Assembly (NCBI GenBank): GCA_963575745.1
Contig: CAUYUJ010016300.1
Coordinates: 147,813 to 211,812, forward strand
Source: Prorocentrum cordatum
Lineage: Eukaryota > Sar > Dinophyceae > Prorocentrales > Prorocentraceae
DNA: 64,000 bases
Direction of reading: 5' to 3'
Both the position numbers and the translations under genes were made by a program. The notes beneath the pieces are model-generated. The model did not search any database. It saw only the letters and a list, made by a program, of their open reading frames with translations, and was not told the origin of the DNA. Below are positions 9,817 through 21,198 of the stretch, in pieces (positions within the stretch are counted from its first letter, which is position 1; every line of letters begins with the position of its first letter).

Positions 9817-12269
9817 CCGTCGCTGTCGTCGTCGTCCTCCCGGGCGGGCGCCCTGATGGCCGCGCGCGCCAAGGGGGGTGGGCGCGAGGGGGCGGCCTTC
9901 GGGAGAGGGATGGTGGGGGGTGCTAGCTGCGTGGTGAGCAGAGCACGGTGAGGGGAGGCATCAACGCAACGTGCACCCGAACCGTTAGCATTTTGGTCCG
10001 TGAGCCGCCTCGCGCGGCGTGCGCCGCGGCCAAACGTACCTTTAGCCTCGACCCTGAGAACACACATTGTATTTGGGGGGGTGGGCTTCCGAGGACGCCG
10101 GGCGGCCTCTCGGGAGCCCTCCTGGCTCCCGGGAGGCCCTCCCTCTTGGAAGCCTCCGGGCCCGTCCAAGAACGCCCCTGCCCGCCCTCCCTCTCAGAAG
10201 GCTTTCCCCTCTCGCGCCACCCCTTTCTTCTTGTCCTCCTCCTCTTCTCCCTCCTCCTCTCCCTCCTCCTCTCCCTGCTCCTCCTCCTCCTCGCGCACAG
10301 CCAGCGGGCGGGGGGTCACCTTCTTGGCGGTCTCGGGGGTGTCGCAGACCAGCGAGCCTCCGAAGACGAACTTCATCACGGCCTGGACGTCCTTCTGGAA
10401 GCCGACGATCTCGAGAGCCCACTGCACGTCGCCCCCGGGCGGCATCACGCTCCTCGCCTGCCTCACGACGTTCGGGTGGATGGTCCGGTCCTGGACCTTG
10501 TTGAGCGGGATGATGTGGACGCGGTTGCGCAGCTGGCCTGGCTCGAGGAGCGGCTTGGCCGTGGCGTCGGTGTCCGTCACGATGAAGTACAGCCTGCCGC
10601 CGGCCACGACCTCCAGGGCGCGGTGGTATGACCCAAAGTCCGGCTGGATGTGGAAGAGCTTGGCGACGACTCCCTTCACGCAGTTCGGGTCGCGGCCCAT
10701 GGCCTTGGTCTTCTGCTTGCACTCCTCGAAGTTGAACTCGACCTGGCCGGCGCAGGCCCGCAGGCTGTTGAACTTCTGCTGCAGCGAGAGCAGCGCAGCC
10801 TCGCCCTCGCGCACGGCCCCCACGAGCTTCGCGTGGCCCTCGGGGTCGAACCGGAGCTTCTGCAGCTCCGAGCGCCGCTCCGTGATGTGGGCCTCGATGG
10901 CCGCCTTCTCCTTCAGCAGCCGCTTCCCCTCAGTCTTGCTCTTGGACATGTTCTGCTCCGTGGAGGCGATGCGCTCCTTGAGGTTCGCGATGCCCAGGGA
11001 CCGCTTCTTCTGCTCGGAGTCCAGGGTCTGCAGCCGCGTCTGCGTCTCGAGGAGCTGCTCTCGGAGCGACTTGTCCTCCCCCTCGCCGTCCGGCGCCGGC
11101 TGCGCCGCCATGCCGGCGGTGAGCGCGGACATCTGCCATTGGGCCTTCTCGATGTCCTTCTTGAAGCTGTCCTGCTGGCTGATGAGGGCATCCCACTTCT
11201 CCTTCTCCTTCTGGTACACCTTCTCCTTCGACTCCATCTGCCTGCGCAGCTCGCCGAGGGCCCCCTGCGCCTGCTTGCGCGACTCCTGCTGCGTCTGCAG
11301 GTCGGACTCGCGATTCTTCAGCTTCGACTCGCTCGACACCACGTCCTTCGACAGCTTCGAGTGCTCCTCCTCGAGCTTCTTCAGCTCCTTGGAGCGCTGA
11401 TTGTCGCGCTGGGCCGTCTGCTGCTTAATCAGGCTCTGGATCTCGATGTCGCGGTCGTCCAGCTGCTTCACGCCGCTCACGAGTGCCTGCAGCGCCTCCT
11501 CCATCTCTTCCAGGTGCTTGTTGCGGTTCTGGAGGCGGTCCTGGACCTGAAGGTACTCGTAGGCGATGCAGAACCTCTGGAGGCGCTCCATCTCGTTGTT
11601 GTTCGACACCCACAGCATGTAGTTCTGGCGCTCCTTCTGGAGCTTTTCCAGCGTGGGCGTGATCTCCTCGGAGAGCAACTTATTAATCTCGTCGACCTTG
11701 GCCTGCTTCTTCTCGAGGGTCTTGAGCGCGCCGGCCTTCTTGTTCTCGTACATTCGGGTGCCAGCCGCTTCCTCGATCATAGAGAGAGTCTCCTGCGGCT
11801 TCATATTGATCACCTTGGTGATGCGCCCCTGCATGATCAGGAAGTGCGGGTTGTTCACGTTGAGGGAGACAGAATGGAACAAGTTCTGGATCTGATTCTG
11901 CTGCACATTGTGGGAGTTCAGCAAATACCGGTTGCGGCCACCAATGACGATCTGCCTGGTGATGGTGATACGGTCGTGCATCTCGTAGCCGACTGGGCCG
12001 CAAGATTTGTCTTCGTTGTTGAACACCACCGTTACGCTAGCCTTCGTGATTCCTGCCTGGCCCTGCTTGTACACCAGCTCGGATAGATTACCCACCCGGA
12101 CCTGCTGTAAGTTCGAAATGCCAAGCACGAAACAAATAGAGTCGAGGATGTTCGACTTGCCGCTCCCGTTCAGGCCAGTAATAGCATTGAACTGCCTGTC
12201 AAAGGGGCCAACATGTGTTCGCGTCGAGTACGACTTGAAGCCGTCAATGATCAACTCCTCGATGAACAT
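6022..12269 (-). CDS. SMC2: SMC2, condensin core ATPase subunit (4 exons)
   Basis: This gene encodes the SMC2 subunit of condensin, the nuclear ATPase that pairs with SMC4 to compact and disentangle chromosomes. The predicted exons are 12269-10320, 9723-9487, 7636-7628 and 7461-6022, giving 1211 residues, normal for the family (about 1170-1220). Visible parts in order: N-terminal head opening MFIEELIIDGFKSY, with Walker A GLNGSGKS at residues 32-39; the SMC2-like segment NNPHFLIMQGRITKV; a first coiled coil (about 170-500); the hinge (about 530-690); a second coiled coil (about 700-1040); signature LSGGQ at 1097-1101; Walker B ILDE at 1123-1126; and a basic tail ending at a TAG stop (6024-6022). 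The start is the ATG at 12269, because upstream in-frame codons lack ATG and family proteins begin here. No frameshift or stop lies within the exons. Identity as SMC2 rather than SMC1, 3 or 4 follows from the N-terminal and hinge wording. Confidence 0.95.
7462..7627 (-). mobile_element. SMC2: SMC2 intron 3: member of a dispersed introner family
   Basis: A 166-nt GT-AG phase-0 intron with the 7-mer AAGGTGA at both junctions. On the minus strand the body runs from TCAGGAGGGG through AATCGTCGATTCCCCAG to CCCAGGGCCCCTTC. Related sequence occurs at 37263-37435 and, less completely, at 42726-42856. All three share the same CCCAGGGCCCCTTC end, so this intron is a copy of a mobile repeat. Confidence 0.85.
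7628..7636 (-). CDS. SMC2: SMC2 exon 3, predicted 9-nt micro-exon
   Basis: The nonamer GAGCTGAAG (Glu-Leu-Lys) sits between CAG and GTGATC. Including it restores the spacing found in other SMC2 proteins between the Tyr of the coiled-coil start and the following Leu-x-Gln motif; skipping it would shorten that stretch by three residues. Longer alternatives with acceptors further upstream (for example a 33-nt exon starting at 7660) stay in frame but would include part of the inverted repeat. Transcript data would settle it. Confidence 0.65.
7766..7931. repeat. GGA/GCA microsatellite in SMC2 intron 2
   Basis: Mixed GGA and GCA triplets on the plus strand. It lies wholly within intron 2, so on the transcribed strand it is TCC/TGC. 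Confidence 0.92.
8131..8307. repeat. (TCC)n microsatellite in SMC2 intron 2
   Basis: TCC/CTC repeat on the plus strand, with TTCTCCCTCC interruptions. It is opposite in sense to the GGA run at 7766-7931, so the two could pair within the intron RNA. Confidence 0.92.
8465..8663. mobile_element. 200-bp foldback element inside SMC2 intron 2
   Basis: Two arms of about 75 bp form a long inverted repeat. The left arm begins TAGGGGAACAAAAAGTG and the right arm ends CACTTTTTGTTCCCCTA. The GC-rich centre has its own nested hairpins (GGCGCGCGGAGCGCGCC). Similar copies of GGTAGGCGTCCTGTGGCC lie directly on each side (before 8465 and from 8664). They may be a target duplication or neighbouring units of a small tandem repeat, since related units also occur at 8105 and 8690. 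A nested MITE-type insertion is the simplest reading. Confidence 0.8.
9487..9723 (-). CDS. SMC2: SMC2 exon 2 (residues 651-729)
   Basis: This 237-nt exon completes the hinge (VTFHPDVRVRSVTKQGDTYD, then a GTLTGGSAP loop like the GTLSGG element of other SMC2 proteins) and starts the return coiled coil. It begins with GTG (Val) at 9723, right after an AAG acceptor, and ends with CTGGAGCAG at 9487. Beyond that the frame runs into intron 2 sequence (RRSAFDPC), which is also seen, inverted, at the other end of intron 2. Confidence 0.92.
9724..10319 (-). other. SMC2: SMC2 intron 1 (GT-AG) with 10-nt flanking repeat
   Basis: A 596-nt phase-0 intron. The 10-mer GAAGGTGACC spans both the donor and the acceptor junction, so a single copy remains in the spliced message. 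On the transcribed strand the 3' end is a (GAC)n tract running straight into GACGAAG, where a pyrimidine tract would be expected. The repeated junction suggests creation by insertion with target-site duplication, but no terminal inverted repeat was seen. Confidence 0.85.
10320..12269 (-). CDS. SMC2: SMC2 exon 1 (residues 1-650)
   Basis: One uninterrupted 1950-nt exon encodes the N-terminal ATPase head, the whole first coiled coil and most of the hinge. It ends in CDTPETAKK, where the next family-conserved residues (V, T) are supplied by exon 2. The donor is AAG|GTGACC and the junction is phase 0. Reading on past 10320 gives a low-complexity Glu-rich tail absent from SMC2 proteins, which is why the exon is ended there. 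Confidence 0.93.
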
Positions 12270-12931
12270 GGCGGCGACAACCTCAAAAAAACTGCCAGGG
12301 AGCGCCACGGCCTCTGAAGGAGGCGGTTCGAATCACACTGGCTACGGTCAGCGTGTGGGCGACCGACTGTGGTGTCGGGATGTGTGCGGGGGTGTGATCT
12401 GATACGAGTGTGGTGGAGAAGAACGGCATACGACTTCATTGGTGCACGGCGCTCCGCACACGAACATTTTCAAAGACGACCATGCGCGACGCACGTTGTG
12501 CTCCATTTGCGCCAATCTTCGATCCGTACTCATAGCAAACCTTTCGCTTCACCTAGTGATCGATCTGCAACCTCTACGTTCGCATTCCGTTGGAAGTACC
12601 TTACTTCATGGCTGTGCCCTTTGCTGATTTTCGCCATCGCAGCTATTTCCCTGAACACACGTGGACCACTCCGTGTCCACCACATCTGAGGTGGGGCGAG
12701 AATGATGAGGAGGATGACGAAGGACGAATGGGACGAGCGGGAAAGGAAGAAGGAGGGAGGAGAAAAAGAAGGGGAAGGACGCCCCGAGAGGAACATGAAT
12801 AGGAGTTGTTGTTCACGTTTCTGCGATGCTGTGGCCCGAAAGAGCCCCATAACCTCCTGGCGACAGCTCGAGACCACCACAGGGCAATCTCGGGGCACAA
12901 CGATCGGCAAAATCACACTGGACGAGATGGC
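12270..12931. other. 5' flank of SMC2, no gene seen
   Basis: Immediately upstream of the SMC2 ATG on the minus strand are candidate trans-splice acceptors (CTGGCAG at about 12294, TTCAG at about 12318). No TATA-like box is evident. The rest holds no protein I recognise. Confidence 0.4.
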
Positions 12932-13180
12932 TTGTTGCGTCACCGCTCTCTGTTGGGAGCCCTGGTGTTCACAGACTTTTACGTCGCCGCTCGCTCTTGG
13001 GCGCCTTGCTGTTAAAAGTGTTCTATGTCACCGCGCTCTGGGGAGCCTTGGTGTTCAGAGCTTGTTACGTCACCGCTCGCTGTTGGGAGCAATGGTGTCA
13101 CTTGGCGTTTCTGGGGCTTCTTGGGAGTCTTTTGGGGGCTCTTTTGGGCCGTTTGGGGACTCTTGGGCCGTCTTGGGTCC
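12932..13180. repeat. About 43-bp tandem repeat running into CTTGGG repeat
   Basis: Four imperfect units, each built around TTACGTCACCGCTCGCTGTT followed by GGGAGCC, occupy 12932-13100. They are followed by CTTGGGGG-type sequence to about 13180. The same unit also precedes CTTGGG-type repeat at 23683-23770, so the two repeats seem to travel together. Confidence 0.8.
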
Positions 13181-14252
13181 AGCCCAGTCCCTACACCCAA
13201 ACAGCACAGTCCCCGCCTCTTCGGGCCCTCTTTTTTTTCGCAAAGGCAATGCGAGGTGCGGTAGCAGCGGTGGTCTGACTGATGGGGCAACGTCGGGCCT
13301 ACCCTCCGACGAAGTGCCACACATCTTGAAGGCAAGGACAAGGAAGTATAGTCTCTCCAAATTATAGATGGTGCGACAGATGGCAAGAATGCGCATTCCA
13401 AACCATGAACATCTCGGTCCGTATCGCTCTCACTGGCGCCCGCTCCTGCCATGCGATTGCCAACGCTTGTGGAGACTGTCAGCCCACGTCTTGAATGCAT
13501 TTTCGTATAGGCCGACGCTCCGTCGCGCGCTGCTGTCGAAGACAATTTTACTCGAAGTCCGGAGAGCTTCTTGGATTGAAAGGCCAATTCGCGCATCCGA
13601 AGCATCGTGACTGTGATTCCAGTCCCCGCCCCACAACTTCATGAATTCGAAGTCCTTGTGTTGCCCGACGTCACCACCTGGCCCCCAAACAACTGTCACG
13701 CGAGGCACACCGAACGAGAATGCGATGATGCGGCAGTGCAAACTTGTCCCGTACGCGTCGACCTGCGGTCCTTGCGACAGTGCAAACTTGTCCTGGGCGG
13801 CCGCCCGCTGAGGCGAACGAAGATGATAAACGGTGCAACGCGTCGGCGCGCCGCCTTGCGCCCCAAAGCGGATCGCCACTGAGTGGCTCCGCTTCCCTGA
13901 GGGCATCGACAACGCTATCAGTGCTATCAGGATCGATCGAGCCACCACGCCTGCAGGCGTCGGAAACAGATGGCGAACACTCGGGCCGCATCAGAAATGA
14001 GCAGGAGGAGCAATGGGAGGACGGGCGCATTGGCATCCATGAGCCGAGCGGAAAATATTCAGCTCTCTTGGCCCTGCAAGAAACATTCTAGGCGCATGGA
14101 ACATTCATGATCCGTCACCGCCTTCGCGGTGCAAACTTGTGGAAATCATTATCCAAGTGCGACCCTACCTAGGAGTTGGAGCCTCTAGGAAAGCAACATT
14201 AGTAGGAGCGGTAAACGCCGTCCTCCTCCTTCTCCTCATTGTCGTAGTTGTA
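13181..14252. other. Unassigned DNA
   Basis: No gene recognised. GTGCAAACTTGT occurs three times (about 13737, 13784 and 14130). Several frames are open for 100-170 codons on both strands without any family resemblance that I can see. Confidence 0.4.
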
Positions 14253-14924
<672 letters not shown>

Positions 14925-15041
14925 CGCCAAAACCGCCGACGCCACGCCGTAAGTGAAGCAGCAGCAGAAGCAGGCAGCAAGTCGCCGAGACAGCAGCAAA
15001 AGCAAGCAGGCACGGAGATGAGGGCGGGGCACTGGGGAGTT

Positions 15042-15292
15042 CTTCACATGTACATCTATATCTACACCTACATCTACATCGACACCTACATCTACATCTA
15101 GACCTATATCTACATCTACACCTACAGCTAAATCTACATCTACACCTGCATCTACATCTACATCTACATCAACAGCGAGACTCACATCTACATCCACATC
15201 TACACCTACATCTACACCTACATCTACATCTACAACTACATCCACATCCACATCTACACCTACACCTACATCTACATCTACATCTACACTGT
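15042..15292. repeat. CTACAT/CTACAC hexamer minisatellite
   Basis: About 250 bases of degenerate ACATCTACACCT units. The preceding 100 bases are unassigned. Confidence 0.92.
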
Positions 15293-15355
15293 CGCATTGG
15301 TTTTGCTATTGCTTTGCATTGTCCTTGCTTTGCATGGAACATACGTGCGCACACA

Positions 15356-15600
15356 CATATACATACATACATATGTATATATATATATATATATATAGCA
15401 GCAGCAGTAGTGGATGCTGTGCTGCGCTATGCTATGCTATGCTATGCTATGCCATGCTATGCTATGCTGCGCTATGCTGCGCTATGCTATGCTGCGCTAT
15501 GCTATGCTATGCTATGCTATGCTATGCTATGCTACGCTATGTTGTTGCGTTGCCTTCGCTTTTGCCTTCACTTTTGCCTTTGCTTTTGCTTTTGCTTGGC
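15356..15600. repeat. (TA)n, (GCTAT)n and TTTGCC blocks
   Basis: Three adjacent simple arrays: TA dinucleotide (about 15371-15398), a five-base GCTAT array with GCTGC variants (15424-15542), and a TTTGCCTTTGCTT-like array to about 15600. No coding content. Confidence 0.93.
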
Positions 15601-15750
15601 CACCCAGGGAGCGCAACTGGGGGAACCGCGCGTTTGCTTTTACCTTTGCTGTTGCTTTTGCTTGGCTCCCAGGGGTCTACTGCTGCTTCCAACTACATAG
15701 CCTCTCGCATCCAGGCCATATCCATGATCAGTCGCATCTCCTGCCGTAGT

Positions 15751-16329
15751 TTACCTGAATCCCGGTGCAGCTTGTTGCAGAAGGACATGCAGTCGATCGC
15801 GCAAGTGATCGGCAGCACGCGTCTGTTGGCCAGCATCTCGCGATTGGTCACGCCAAGGTCCGCGATGGTCCGCGCGCATCATCTTGGCGATCATAGCGCG
15901 CACGAACTCAGCTGAACGAAAAACTCCGCGCAGCTCTGCGCCTCGGCGGCGAATGTGCTCCTCGCCACTCGCGGCAACGTGCGACTCTTGCCCGGGCGAC
16001 CTTCTCCCGCGGCGCCCTCGAACAGGTAGACCAAGCACTCTGCCTGCGAGGGGGCCTTCTCCCCCTGAGCGATCCGCTGTGAGGCCTCGTCCTCGGCGAG
16101 CGCGCCCCCCAAGCGGCGTCATGGTAGATGTCTGGGCACCGCGGAGACTCCGTGCCCAGCTTGGGCATGTGGAACTACTCGCTAGCCGACTCTGCAGAGC
16201 CGCAGTAGCCTTGTTGAGATCCAGCAGGTCCTGGACGCAGGGAGCGTCGTGCTTGCGCTGTGCCGTTGATACGGTGCATGAAAGGTCGGGTCTCGTCTCT
16301 CGCGCTGGCCATCCAAAACCCGACTGCAC
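15751..16329 (-). pseudogene. RT connection and RNase H (copia remnant)
   Basis: WPARETRPDLSCTVSTAQ and the following DLLDLNKA match the RT-RNase H connection of copia elements. RNase H pieces lie in different frames: VYLFEGAAGEG and VARSTFAAEAQSCAE in one, GVFRSAEFVRAMIAKMM in another. The element fades out near 15750. Confidence 0.78.
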
Positions 16330-17674
16330 TCCGAGTGTCCGCGATCTGGCGGGCGTTGCGCTCCAGGCTCGGGTGGCGCGTCCGATCCTTTTCGATATCG
16401 ACCAGCTCGAACCTACCCTCGACGACGGTCGATTGGTCGAGCAGGAAGCCTCCCTCCAGGTCAGCCTGCAGCGGCTTCCCGCAGAACGTCACGGGGACAT
16501 GCCGCCACTCGCCGAAGTAAAAGAGACCTCGAAATCCTTGACATAGGGCCTGAGACTTCGCGGCCACGAGGAGGTCGTCCGCATGCGCAGAGACCTAGAT
16601 ACACAGCCCCCCATCCTCGTTGAAGCCGGAGAACACGGCCGGGTCGAGCCGGGACTTCATCACGACGATGGGGTTGCTGCTCCCGTCTTTCAGCTCCGCC
16701 TCGACCAGCCCAAGACGTAGACGCCGCCGCCGCAGCCGCGGCGCATCCGCGAGCCCGAAGATGCCCTCTTTGACCTTCAGGAGGCAGCGAGGGCCCATGC
16801 CAGGGAGGCCCTCCTTGGGCGGTGACACGTAGTGCTCCTCCGCACGTTCGTGCTCTTCGCCCTGCATGAAAGCGCGCTCGATATCTCCAGCCACGATGTC
16901 GAAATTATGCGCCGCCGCCACCGCCAGGAAGATGAGCACCGAGTGTCTTGACACTGTCGGCGCGTCGGTCCGAAGGCCCATCGTGAGGTCCTGGTCGTCG
17001 CGGCACCGCAGCACAGTCGCGCCTTCGGCTTGGGCGGCGCCCACTTGACTCCAGCGTTCTTGCTCGGGTAGAGGAACCTTGACGTCAGGGCGCGGCTGTG
17101 ATGGGCCCGCTCGCGCACCTTCTGGTCCTCCTCGATCGAGAAGGATTCGCCGGCGTCGTAGCCCCCACTGCTTCCACTGCAAGTCTGCCGCCCCCTGGAA
17201 GAAGCGGAGGTTCCATGGCGCCTCCTTCTCCAGCGATCGACGTTGCAGCCGCGTGGTGTTCCAGCTCCGCTTCGCAATGAGCCCGACGCTGAAGTTGGCG
17301 AAGTGCGCTGGCTGTTCGGGATGATCCCTGAGATGTAGAGGCGGTCCGACAAGGGATCCGCGGAACACCTTGCCCTGGCGGGCTTGCAGAGCCGCCCGTC
17401 GCTCCAGGGGCCCCTCTCGGTTGTCGGGGGCCCCTTGCTCTGGAAGCGGGGCCTGGGCGGCGCCCGAAGCTGGCGCTAACGTAGGAAGTTCCGATTGGGC
17501 CGAAGGCGATGGCCCCGACGGCGCAGCTGCCTCCCGCCGCTTGCGAGGCGGCTCCTCTGGGCGCTCCGCCTCCGCAGCTGGGCGCTGCTCCTGGGCGCCC
17601 GGAGGATGGAGGGAATCGTTCTCCTCGATGCGGCGCATGTCCCCCTCCAGCTCGTCAGCTCGCTCCTGGAGCAT
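16175..17674 (-). pseudogene. Reverse transcriptase (copia remnant)
   Basis: Reading down the minus strand: LRTDAPTVSRHSVLIFLAVA, then GDIERAFMQG with the first catalytic Asp, then PPKEGLPGMGPRCLLKVKEG and GLADAPR. A TAG stop at 16597-16595 follows GGLCI. The same frame then continues VSAHADDLLVAAKS, where HADD (16585-16574) stands for the usual YVDD/HVDD. The fingers-connection text FCGKPLQ follows, so the copy is complete in outline but interrupted. Confidence 0.87.
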
Positions 17675-17782
17675 GTCCCCCAGATCATGGCCTTCCCTCC
17701 GCTGCAGAGGTCGGGCATGTTATTATGCTCTACGCGGGCCATGTCCTCGGTCGCCCTCGAACTCGGGCTGATTCTCCTTCTC

Positions 17783-18499
17783 CTACTGGCGAATCAGCTC
17801 GTTCAGCTCCTCGATATTAGGATCATCGCCCCGCCCAGGCCACCAGATCTTCTCATCCTCAGCGGGTCGGAGCTGCTCGCGAGAAACTCGAACGGCTTCA
17901 GCCCCGTGCGAGAGCCAGAATTTCGAGGCGCCCGCTGGGCCGATGACGACCGCTGGGCCTCGCCACTCGTGGAGCTTCGTCTTCTTCTGCAGCCGCCAAT
18001 AGACTGCTGGGCCGCCGCTCTGGCAGCTGACGCGCGCGACCCTCGGCTTCCGCAAGAGCGCCCGACGGAGCGCCTGACTGTTCTGCAGCTCCACGAAGGC
18101 CGTCCGCGCAGCGGTGCGGATAGCCATCCCCCTGGCGAGCTCGGTGGACACGTGATGCAGGCTGTGCTCGGCTATCTGGCCAGGCCTGTCGATCAGGTCT
18201 GCCGACGTCGCAGGTGAGCAGTCGCGCGCTCACTGCGACGGCAAAAAGCCGCAGGCTCTGCGCACGTCGTTCTTGGCTTGGCAGGTCTCCCAGACGGCGG
18301 TCTCCAGATCGCAGCTGTCCATGACCGACTTGTGTTCGACCGCTCGGTTGGCCATGGGCTTGAGCCATCCTCCGCGTCGCCCTGTGCGCCCGCTCTGCAA
18401 TTGCGACTGCCCGGCCACGGCCTTGACGCGGATGCCCATCACGTCCCTGGCCTCCTGGAACTCGATGTAGAACGCGCCGTCAGGGTCGAGCCTCACCAC
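17783..18499 (-). pseudogene. Integrase core and C-terminal region (copia remnant)
   Basis: VVRLDPDGAFYIEFQE carries the second catalytic Asp. GQSQLQSGRTGRRGGWLK is where the catalytic Glu normally stands (GRTERRGG in relatives); here it is Gly. A frame change near 18230 leads to the C-terminal region, with RRALLRKPRVARVS and LHEWRGPAVVIGPAGA. Loss of the Glu and the frame breaks indicate an inactive copy. Confidence 0.8.
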
Positions 18500-18646
18500 G
18501 CTCGGCGGTCCTGCAGGCCGCAGCTCCCGAAAGACCTTGGCAGGTGTAGCTGGCTTCCGATCCTTGAGGTGGCGGGCGACGTGGGGCGTCGCGGAGGCCT
18601 CGGCAATCGACTGGAACAGGTCGGGCTTCCCATGCGCGTTCCGCAG

Positions 18647-19402
18647 TTAGAGGCCATCGACGCCCAGCTCGTCAGTGAAGCCGCCGACTGGCGACAAGCG
18701 TGAGACTCGGTGCGAGCCCGACGCAGGCTCTGTCCGATTGCGCGTGGCGCAGCGTAGGTGCTTGGCCCCGCGGGCCAGAGCATCGTCCGCGTCCGCGCCT
18801 TTCAGCCCCAGGTTCCCGGCCAGGTCGTCGTTCGATGGGTGCCCGAGGTTCTGGTGCAGGCGTCGCAGCTGGGATCGGACTTCGAAGGGTAGCACTCCAG
18901 CCTTTTCCACGATGGTGATCGCACGGACTCCCGTGGGTTCCTCCTCGGGGGCCTCGTCGCTGTCGTCGTCTGCGTCCGCCGGCATGGCCTGGTGCGTCTG
19001 GTTCAGCACCTCCTCGAAGGCATCAGCGATGCGTCCATTGAAGGCCTCGGTGTAGACCTGGCACCAGGAAATCCCCTTGCTGCCAAAGCCCTTCAGCTCC
19101 ACGTGCTCGTGATCCTCTGGACGCCGCACGCCGCAGGGCTTCTCGAAGGCCTCGTGGGTCGCCAAGAACCTCGTGGGCTTCCTGGCGGCCATCCAAGTTT
19201 GAGGATGCGTCGAGCCATGAGCGCGCACTTCGGTCTGGCACTCGACTACGCACGGAAGCTGCCTGAGCCTCCTCCACGGCCCTCGTCCCACGACCGTCCT
19301 AGCCAAGGGTGCCCGAGTGCCGCCATGCGGCCGCCCTCGTCCTGCAGCGCGAAGATCGCCTCCGCGAGCTTCAAGGTCGGCAGCTCCTTGAGCCGCTCCC
19401 AC
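18647..19402 (-). pseudogene. GAG-pre-integrase / integrase N-terminal part (copia remnant)
   Basis: The zinc-binding module reads LRRLHQNLGHPSNDDL, then GAKHLRCATR. The two His and the first Cys are present, while the second Cys of the HHCC set appears as Arg. Further along, FTDELGVDGL carries the first catalytic Asp of integrase before a stop. An acidic linker (DADDDSDEAPEEE) precedes the module. Confidence 0.8.
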
Positions 19403-20889
19403 CGCAGGCGCTTCTTGTCCCCTATAAAGACGAGGTTCTGCATGGGACTCCAGGTCCTGCAGGGCGGCTCCAGCGCCGCGCGGTCCAGCTCCTCGCGCTT
19501 GACGAACTCGATCAGCTCCTCGTTGGTGGCTAGCTTCGTGAGGTCATCGCCGCGCTCGATGTCCCAGGGCTGGCCACTCGATGCCCCAGGGCTGACCTAC
19601 TCGAAAAACTCGGCGAGCTGCTTCCCGAGATGCGCCGGCCTTGCCGCCCCAGGCCCCCGCGAAATTGATCTTGGCGGTGCCGTCCTCCTCGACGACGCGG
19701 CGCATCTCCTTGGGCGCGGACTCCGACTCGGCCACCTTGGAGATGCCACTCGCGAGGTTGACGCCGGCCGACTCGCCGATGGTCAATGCGAAACACGTGG
19801 CGGGCAGCGCCCACGAAGCCAAGGCCCCGCGCAGCCCGCTGAGCACGCGCCCCTTCATCCCGCGGCGCAGGCGCTGCTTTGCCCGACCAACTGGAACCCG
19901 AAGTTCAGTTGGTGCATCAGCTCCCTGTCCTCGTCGCTCTCCCTCGCCGTCGGCTGGCTCGCCTCGCCCGTCTCGGTCTCGCTGTCCTCACTTATCTTCC
20001 GTAGGTCGGGGTCCCAGTCCGCCTCCGACGGCGGCGCCGCAGTCGCGGCTGCTGTCCGACTCGTCGTCCCCCGAGCCCCGGCCAAGCGATCGTCTCTGTC
20101 GCCCAGGCTCATATGAGATGACGTGCTCGGGGGACCTCGCTTCATGACCTTGGCCTGGAGCTCTCTATGCATGGGCGGCGTGTTCGGCGCGGCCTTCGGT
20201 GGTGGTTCGCTGCGCGGCCTCGCCGAACCTGGCGCCGACCCCTGCAAGGACCTCGCGGGGACCGCGCTCGTTGGCATCGGTCCTTCGGCTGCGGCCGGGC
20301 GGCCCAAACCTTGACCCTGAGCTTCAGCGCGTCGACCGCCCCCTCAATGGCGATGCCTGCAGCCTGGCAGAAAGCGGCGGCCTCGTGCTTCCTGAGCTTG
20401 CTGAGCCGCGACGCCAGGTCCGACCGCGGCGCGCCCTTCCTGCGCTTACTGTCCTCGGGTGGTCGCGCTGCTCGCAGGCTCTCTCGCGGGGCCGCGCGCG
20501 TCTCGTGGCCCGAGGTCTCCGCCCCGATCCCTCGCGCAGCTCCGCCTTCGTCATCTGAATCACCCCCTTCCGCTTCGGTCGCGCATGGGCCATCCTCGAC
20601 ATGATGCGCCCCTGGCGCCCCAGGCTCACCATCGCGCCGCGCGCGGGGGTCAGGAGAGCCCAGGCCGCATTCATCATGAGTTGAGCGATGCGCCGCCATG
20701 CTCGGCGAAGGTCTGGTTGCTCCTGAATCGCGCTCTTCCGGGCGGGCAAGCGCCCTGGAGGGCGCGGCGGATATGGAACGTGAAGTCGAACTCGCGCAGC
20801 TAGCTTGCTTCGAGCCAACAGCTGCGGGAGTCGACGTGCATGTTTGGCCGTTGCTGAGCTTCGGGGCTTCGTCTGGCTTGCTCGCTCTC

Positions 20890-21010
20890 CGTTGTGACAT
20901 GCTCAGCCTCCGTTTTGATGCGCTCGATCTCCGCTCTGATGAGCTCGATCTCAATTTTGATAAGCTCGATCTCAGTTTTGATAAGCTCGCTGGTGCTGTG
21001 GCTCAGCTTT
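20890..21010. repeat. Short tandem repeat (GATCTCVRTTTTGATRAGCTC)
   Basis: About five imperfect 21-bp units. On the minus strand they read as a short coiled coil (ELIKTEIELIKIEIELI), possibly a variable spacer inside the retroelement. The neighbouring 19860-20880 stretch is Arg- and Ser-rich in all frames and has no recognisable domain. Confidence 0.7.
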
Positions 21011-21198
21011 GTCATGATGCCGTTGCGGCTCCAGTGCTTCGCATTGCTGCTCAATCAATACGGTGCTTCTGCTCGCTTTCGTAGGCGATGCGCTTCTGCC
21101 CCTCGTCCTGGACCTGGCCCGGCACCCCGGAGTAGCAAGCCCGATGGTGAGACGGATGAGGTCCTTGGACGTGGCGCGCATTTCTGGCGCCGTCTCGT

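Noticed and set aside
10650-12086. Leu/Val-rich 478-codon frame on the plus strand opposite SMC2 exon 1
   Set aside because: Antisense shadow of exon 1; the minus strand has clear family motifs.
12270-12308. A start 13 codons upstream of the chosen SMC2 ATG
   Set aside because: The codon there is GTG, and the extra residues (ALPGSFFEVVAA) are absent from SMC2 proteins, which begin at the ATG at 12269.
12322-12340. GGTTCGAATC, like a tRNA T-loop
   Set aside because: No acceptor stem, anticodon arm or D-arm could be found around it on either strand.
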